From CAYZXL01 sp964482435 (GTDB lineage Bacteria > Auribacterota > JABMQX01): DNA of 64,000 nucleotides. Positions 61,030 through 64,000 of the stretch are shown piece after piece; the stretch's first letter is position 1, and each line of letters opens with the position of its first letter. A model generated the notes under the pieces. That model saw only the letters and a program-made list of their open reading frames with translations, searched no databases and was not told the DNA's origin. The stretch is from contig CAYZXL010000007.1 in the NCBI GenBank assembly GCA_964482435.1, positions 76,379-140,378 of the forward strand, read 5' to 3'. The position numbers were made by a program, and so were the translations under genes.

Positions 61030-62181
61030 TCAAGGGCTCCCTGCCGCGCTCTCGTAAACACGGTAAGTCTGTTCCGCACACCGCCGCCAGGTGAACTGCG
61101 CCGCCCGGATTCTGCCTTTGCGCTGGAGTTCTTCTGCCAGTTCCTCATTCTCCGCCAACCGAAGCATAGCCTGCGCCATCTCCTCCGGGTCGCCTGGTGA
61201 GACCATCAGCGCGGCATCGCCGACCACCTCCGGCATCGAAGACGTGTTTGAGCAGACCAGCGGCGTCCCGCAGGCCATGGCCTCCAGGCATGGCAGCCCG
61301 AACCCCTCATAGAAGCTTGGCACAACCGCCATCTTCGCCGCGGAGTAGAGGTACGGCAAGTCGGCGTCGTCAACATATCCGGTCACAATCGGCGCCAATT
61401 CCTGCGGGATTTCGTGAATTCGGCTCATCGTCTCCTGAAATAGCCATCCCTTCATCCCCGCCACCACGAGCCGGATGTCATGGCCCCTCTTGTACCGGCT
61501 TCTGAAAATCCGGTGCGCTTCGAGAAGTGTAATCAGATTCTTCCTCGGCTCCAGAGTCCCCACGAATAGAATGTAGTCGTCGGGCACATGGTACTTTTGC
61601 CTCACGTTTCGCAGCCCGTCAAGGTCCTCTCGTGGGCTGAAGTTCTCGCCAACGCCCAGTGGCGTCACAGCAGTCTTTTCCCTCGCTGAGGGGAAGAGTT
61701 CTGCAATCTCCCTCCGAGTGAATTCCGAGATGGCAACGACCTTCTCCGCCCGTTCGATGCTCTGGGGGACATGGCGTCTCAGGAAAGAGAGATTCTTCGG
61801 CTCGGTGAACTGCGGAAACCGCATGAACGAAAGGTCGGGAATCGTTACCACAACTTTCCCCGCGCGAACGGGCCTCGCCACAAAATTCGGGAAGTGGAAC
61901 ACGTCCGCACCCCTGATGAACGTGTCCACCTTCGGAAAAGAAAAACGCTTCCAGAGAAGCTGGACGATTCTCCCCGGCGGGAACCTCACTCCTTTTTCTT
62001 CCACGCTCCCCCCGGACAGCCCAAGTCCCTTCCGCCGACTGAAATAGAACGCCTGAATCGTCTCATCAATGGGCAGGAGGGATAGGGCCCGCACAAGATT
62101 CCTGACGTAATATCCCACCCCCGTCATCTGCCGGAGGAGGTTCTGAACGTCTATGGCGACGCGCACGGTGTTGCGACTCAA
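61030..62181 (-). CDS. Glycosyltransferase, GT4 family
   Basis: A 383-residue GT-B enzyme (VAIDVQNLLRQMTGVGYYVRNL, ..ILFVGTLEPRKNLITLLEAHRI.., EGFGLPCLEAMACGTPLVCSNTSSMPEVVGDAA). Its N-terminus is uncertain: TTG at 62181 or a GTG at 62166, neither with a strong ribosome-binding site. Closely resembles the downstream 401-residue enzyme and probably arose by duplication. Same operon, transcribed leftwards. Confidence 0.92.
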   Translation of the reverse strand: MSRNTVRVAIDVQNLLRQMTGVGYYVRNLVRALSLLPIDETIQAFYFSRRKGLGLSGGSVEEKGVRFPPGRIVQLLWKRFSFPKVDTFIRGADVFHFPNFVARPVRAGKVVVTIPDLSFMRFPQFTEPKNLSFLRRHVPQSIERAEKVVAISEFTRREIAELFPSAREKTAVTPLGVGENFSPREDLDGLRNVRQKYHVPDDYILFVGTLEPRKNLITLLEAHRIFRSRYKRGHDIRLVVAGMKGWLFQETMSRIHEIPQELAPIVTGYVDDADLPYLYSAAKMAVVPSFYEGFGLPCLEAMACGTPLVCSNTSSMPEVVGDAALMVSPGDPEEMAQAMLRLAENEELAEELQRKGRIRAAQFTWRRCAEQTYRVYESAAGSP

Positions 62182-62276
62182 AAAGTTGTTCTGGAGGGTC
62201 AGCGGGCATGCTTTCCCGCCGCGAGTTCATTCGATGCCAACACGCAAACGAGGAACCCTTTCCGAAAAATGGCGCC

Positions 62277-63314
62277 TCATTGTCTTTCCAGCTTCTCCTT
62301 AATCGCGTAAATCGGCTTTCCCTGGGTTTCGTGATAGAGGCGCCTCAGAACTTCGCTGAACAGCCCGATGCTCACGAGCTGGATGCCCAAAATCGTGCAC
62401 AACGGAAAAACAACCGTGAAAAGCGGCCTGTTCGAGATCGGCGTCGTCCCGGTTATCCGCAGAATGAATCCGGCGAGTCCCAGCCCGACCCCAAAAAGCC
62501 CGAACAGAATCCCCGGCAGCCCGAAGAACAGCATCGGACGATGAAAAAAGCTGAGCATAAACTTCAGCGTGAGCAGGTCAAGGGCTACCTTATAAGTCCT
62601 CGAAAGACCGTACTTAGACTTGCCGGATACCCGCGGACGATGTTTCACAACCATCTCCGCGACTTTCACCCCCATATTGCTCGCCAACGCCGGAATGAAA
62701 CGGTGCATCTCCCCGTACAGGTTCACCTCCGCGAGCACATCCCGCCGATAAGCCTTCAGAGTGCAGCCATAATCGTGGAGCTTCACCTTGCTTATGTTCG
62801 AAATCAGCCAATTCGCCGCTTTCGACGGAAGCCGCCGGGAGAACAACGGTTCCACCCTGTCCTTTCGCCATCCGCTGACAATGTCAAAGCCTTCGGAGAG
62901 CTTCTGAACCATCCTCGGAATGTCTGCGGGATCGTTCTGCCTGTCCCCGTCCATTGTTACTATGACGTCGCCCCCGGCGTGGCTTATCCCCGCCGAAAGG
63001 GCCGCGGTCTGACCGAAGTTCCTCCGGAGCCGTATCACCCTGACGGAATCGTGCTTCTCAAAAGCCTCCTTCAACCTCTCAAACGTTCCATCCGCGCTCC
63101 CGTCATCAACCGCGACGACCTCAAATGGCATCCCCGCCGGGCGCAACGCCCTCTCAATGTCCTCCATCAGCGGCAGCACACTCTCTTCCTCATTGAAGAA
63201 AGGAATGACAATGGAGATGCCTTCTTCCGAAATCTTATTTCCCGAACCCACAACCACTTTCGCCACTCCCGTGTTTGTCGTATCCAGAGCTTTCCGCTTG
63301 GCGTCCTTTGGCAC
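62277..63314 (-). CDS. Glycosyltransferase, GT2 family with two C-terminal membrane helices
   Basis: A 345-residue dolichol-phosphate-mannose-synthase-like/ArnC-like transferase. After a ~30-residue extension, the GT2 domain (about 32-230) has SIVIPFFNEEESVLPL, AVDDGSADGTF and the DxD-type motif MDGDRQNDP. Two transmembrane segments follow (about 258-282 and 302-322, FGLPGILFGLFGVGLGLAGF and PLFTVVFPLCTILGIQLVSI). It should transfer a sugar to a polyprenyl phosphate at the inner membrane. It begins at a GTG and is first in the minus-strand glycosyltransferase operon, with a promoter candidate upstream. Confidence 0.92.
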   Translation of the reverse strand: MPKDAKRKALDTTNTGVAKVVVGSGNKISEEGISIVIPFFNEEESVLPLMEDIERALRPAGMPFEVVAVDDGSADGTFERLKEAFEKHDSVRVIRLRRNFGQTAALSAGISHAGGDVIVTMDGDRQNDPADIPRMVQKLSEGFDIVSGWRKDRVEPLFSRRLPSKAANWLISNISKVKLHDYGCTLKAYRRDVLAEVNLYGEMHRFIPALASNMGVKVAEMVVKHRPRVSGKSKYGLSRTYKVALDLLTLKFMLSFFHRPMLFFGLPGILFGLFGVGLGLAGFILRITGTTPISNRPLFTVVFPLCTILGIQLVSIGLFSEVLRRLYHETQGKPIYAIKEKLERQ

Positions 63315-63383
63315 GGCTTAGCGGCCCTGCTGCGACATGCGTTGGGAATTTCTAATTTCCCCCGGTTTCGTTGCGTGCCTTTA

Positions 63384-63412
63384 AAACTATGTAACCCCCC
63401 AGTGTTTGTCAA
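63384..63412 (-). promoter_or_regulatory. Promoter candidate for the glycosyltransferase operon
   Basis: Reading leftwards, TTGACA and TAGTTT are 17 bases apart, about 70 bases before the GTG of the first glycosyltransferase. Confidence 0.4.
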
Positions 63413-63549
63413 TCCTTTTCCGGCAAGAACGGACCCGGACGCTGCGCGGCTGGGTGTGGCTGTATTTTGGTGGCAGGTTGGCGGGGGTGGTTGGCATCAT
63501 GGGGGATGGAGAGAAGCGGAGAATTGGGCAGGTAGAGGAGGTTTGGAAG

Positions 63550-63785
63550 ATGGACGAAGAGCGACTGAAGGAACAGCTGCGCAGAGATGCGTTGGGGATT
63601 GTGGAGAAGGTAGCGGCAAAGACGCCCGGTTGTCTCAGGCGTTTTCGGGATGTGGAGAAGGCGTTGAAAGAGGCGACGGAGCAACTGGGAAGGGAATGGT
63701 TACAGAGCTGGTGCGATGAGGCCGAGGACGATTCGGCAACGCCGTTGTGTCCCCAGTGTGGTGGTCGGATGCGAAGGGGGAGCGG
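63550..63785 (+). pseudogene. N-terminal fragment of an ISKra4-like transposase
   Basis: An ATG preceded by GGAGG opens MDEERLKEQLRRDALGIVEK..., followed by LKEATEQLGREWLQSW and a CPQCGGRMRRG zinc-ribbon segment, the beginning of an ISKra4-type transposase. After about 63783 the frame stops matching and enters unrelated sequence in other frames. So only the N-terminal ~78 residues are left; the open frame runs on to 63945 as junk. The transposase assignment is by recognition of the pattern and is not certain. Confidence 0.55.
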
Positions 63786-63976
63786 ACGTTGCTCCACCCG
63801 CCGGAGTCACCAATTTAGCTGGTTCGCCGGCGACGAACCCGGGCGGAGTGACCCTGACCTGGACGGCTCCGGGAGACGACGGGAGCAGCGGACAGGCTGC
63901 GGAGTACGACATAAGGTACGCGGCGGCGCAACTCACGGAGACTAACCCAACTTCCGCACTTTGTAGTGAGTCATAG
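63782..63976 (+). pseudogene. Fibronectin type III domain fragment
   Basis: In another frame from the transposase fragment: DVAPPAGVTNLAGSPATNPGG.. then VTLTWTAPGDDGSSGQAAEYDIRYAAAQLTETN, the strand pattern of an Fn3 domain found in large exported proteins. It ends abruptly after TETN, then a non-Fn3 tail and stop, close to the window edge. There is no start codon or signal peptide. It looks like a remnant cut between two recombination points. Confidence 0.55.
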
Positions 63977-64000
63977 AGGAGAGGGCTCGTTTTTCAGTCA

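Noticed and set aside
62208..63719. A 503-codon plus-strand frame
   Set aside because: It is antisense to the GT2 gene with its DxD and membrane helices, and its own sequence is Arg/His/Pro-rich without any motif.
1..64000. tRNA, rRNA or CRISPR array
   Set aside because: No cloverleaf-like sequence, no rRNA segment and no regularly spaced direct repeats were noticed in the gaps. A covariance scan was not possible, so small RNAs could be missed.

Overview
The window is about 57-60% GC by eye and reads as a chromosomal segment of an anaerobic, Gram-negative (outer-membrane) bacterium. The anaerobic signs are a ferredoxin-dependent 2-oxoacid oxidoreductase operon, a corrinoid methyl-transfer gene set and an Fe-S type PurF. 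The Gram-negative signs are a Pal/OmpA lipoprotein, an N-acetylmuramoyl-L-alanine amidase and an RseC-like protein. H-X9-DG prepilins, large secreted beta-helix proteins, a 'DGDNLPDAWE...FGNL' calcium-binding linker and C-terminal '..RFYRI' domains recall Planctomycetota/Verrucomicrobiota-like and neighbouring candidate phyla. I cannot name the taxon from sequence alone.

Layout. 1-5.8 kb (minus): end-truncated membrane gene, metallo-hydrolase, citrate synthase, and a ferredoxin/alpha/beta-gamma 2-oxoglutarate:ferredoxin oxidoreductase operon. 6.1-15 kb: three large exported proteins (beta-helix plus purple-acid-phosphatase-like enzyme, beta-helix protein, C25 peptidase homologue). The first has its signal peptide separated from its body by a run of ten G. 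15-21.5 kb (minus): NAD synthetase, TIM-barrel isomerase, then corrinoid activase, methyl-H4folate methyltransferase and corrinoid protein. 21.6-38.3 kb: a 1105-residue prepilin with three pilin-like units, an HTH-cupin regulator, a tricorn-like S41 protease, an esterase, a Wzz-like chain-length protein, a DUF4954 protein, NagB, a cold-shock protein and a normal prepilin. 38.6-46.3 kb (plus): ParA, then a tetrapyrrole operon (siroheme dehydrogenase, HemX, HemA) interrupted by a restriction-modification pair, then PurF. 46.4-54.7 kb: two tandem CNNM/CorC transporters, Pal, LapA-like and RseC-like proteins, an archaeal-looking RNase HII, amidase, FolD and a peroxiredoxin-like protein. 54.9-58.3 kb: two more beta-helix proteins related to the one at 10.6 kb. 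58.5-63.3 kb (minus): four glycosyltransferases. The right end is a mosaic of a transposase fragment and a fibronectin-III fragment.

The genes fall into three working groups. Anaerobic C1/central metabolism: Kor plus citrate synthase, corrinoid/methyl-H4folate proteins and FolD. Tetrapyrrole synthesis, which also supplies the corrinoid and siroheme branches. An envelope/secretion programme: prepilins, glycosyltransferases, Wzz, amidase, Pal and a family of secreted beta-helix proteins sharing a C-terminal domain.

The observations most worth following are: the G10 tract at a signal-peptide junction (possible phase variation), the concatenated poly-pilin, catalytic-cysteine losses in the C25 homologue and in the NadE glutaminase, the R-M cassette inside the heme operon, and a ~200-bp dispersed repeat present twice in opposite orientation. 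No tRNA, rRNA or CRISPR array was recognised.
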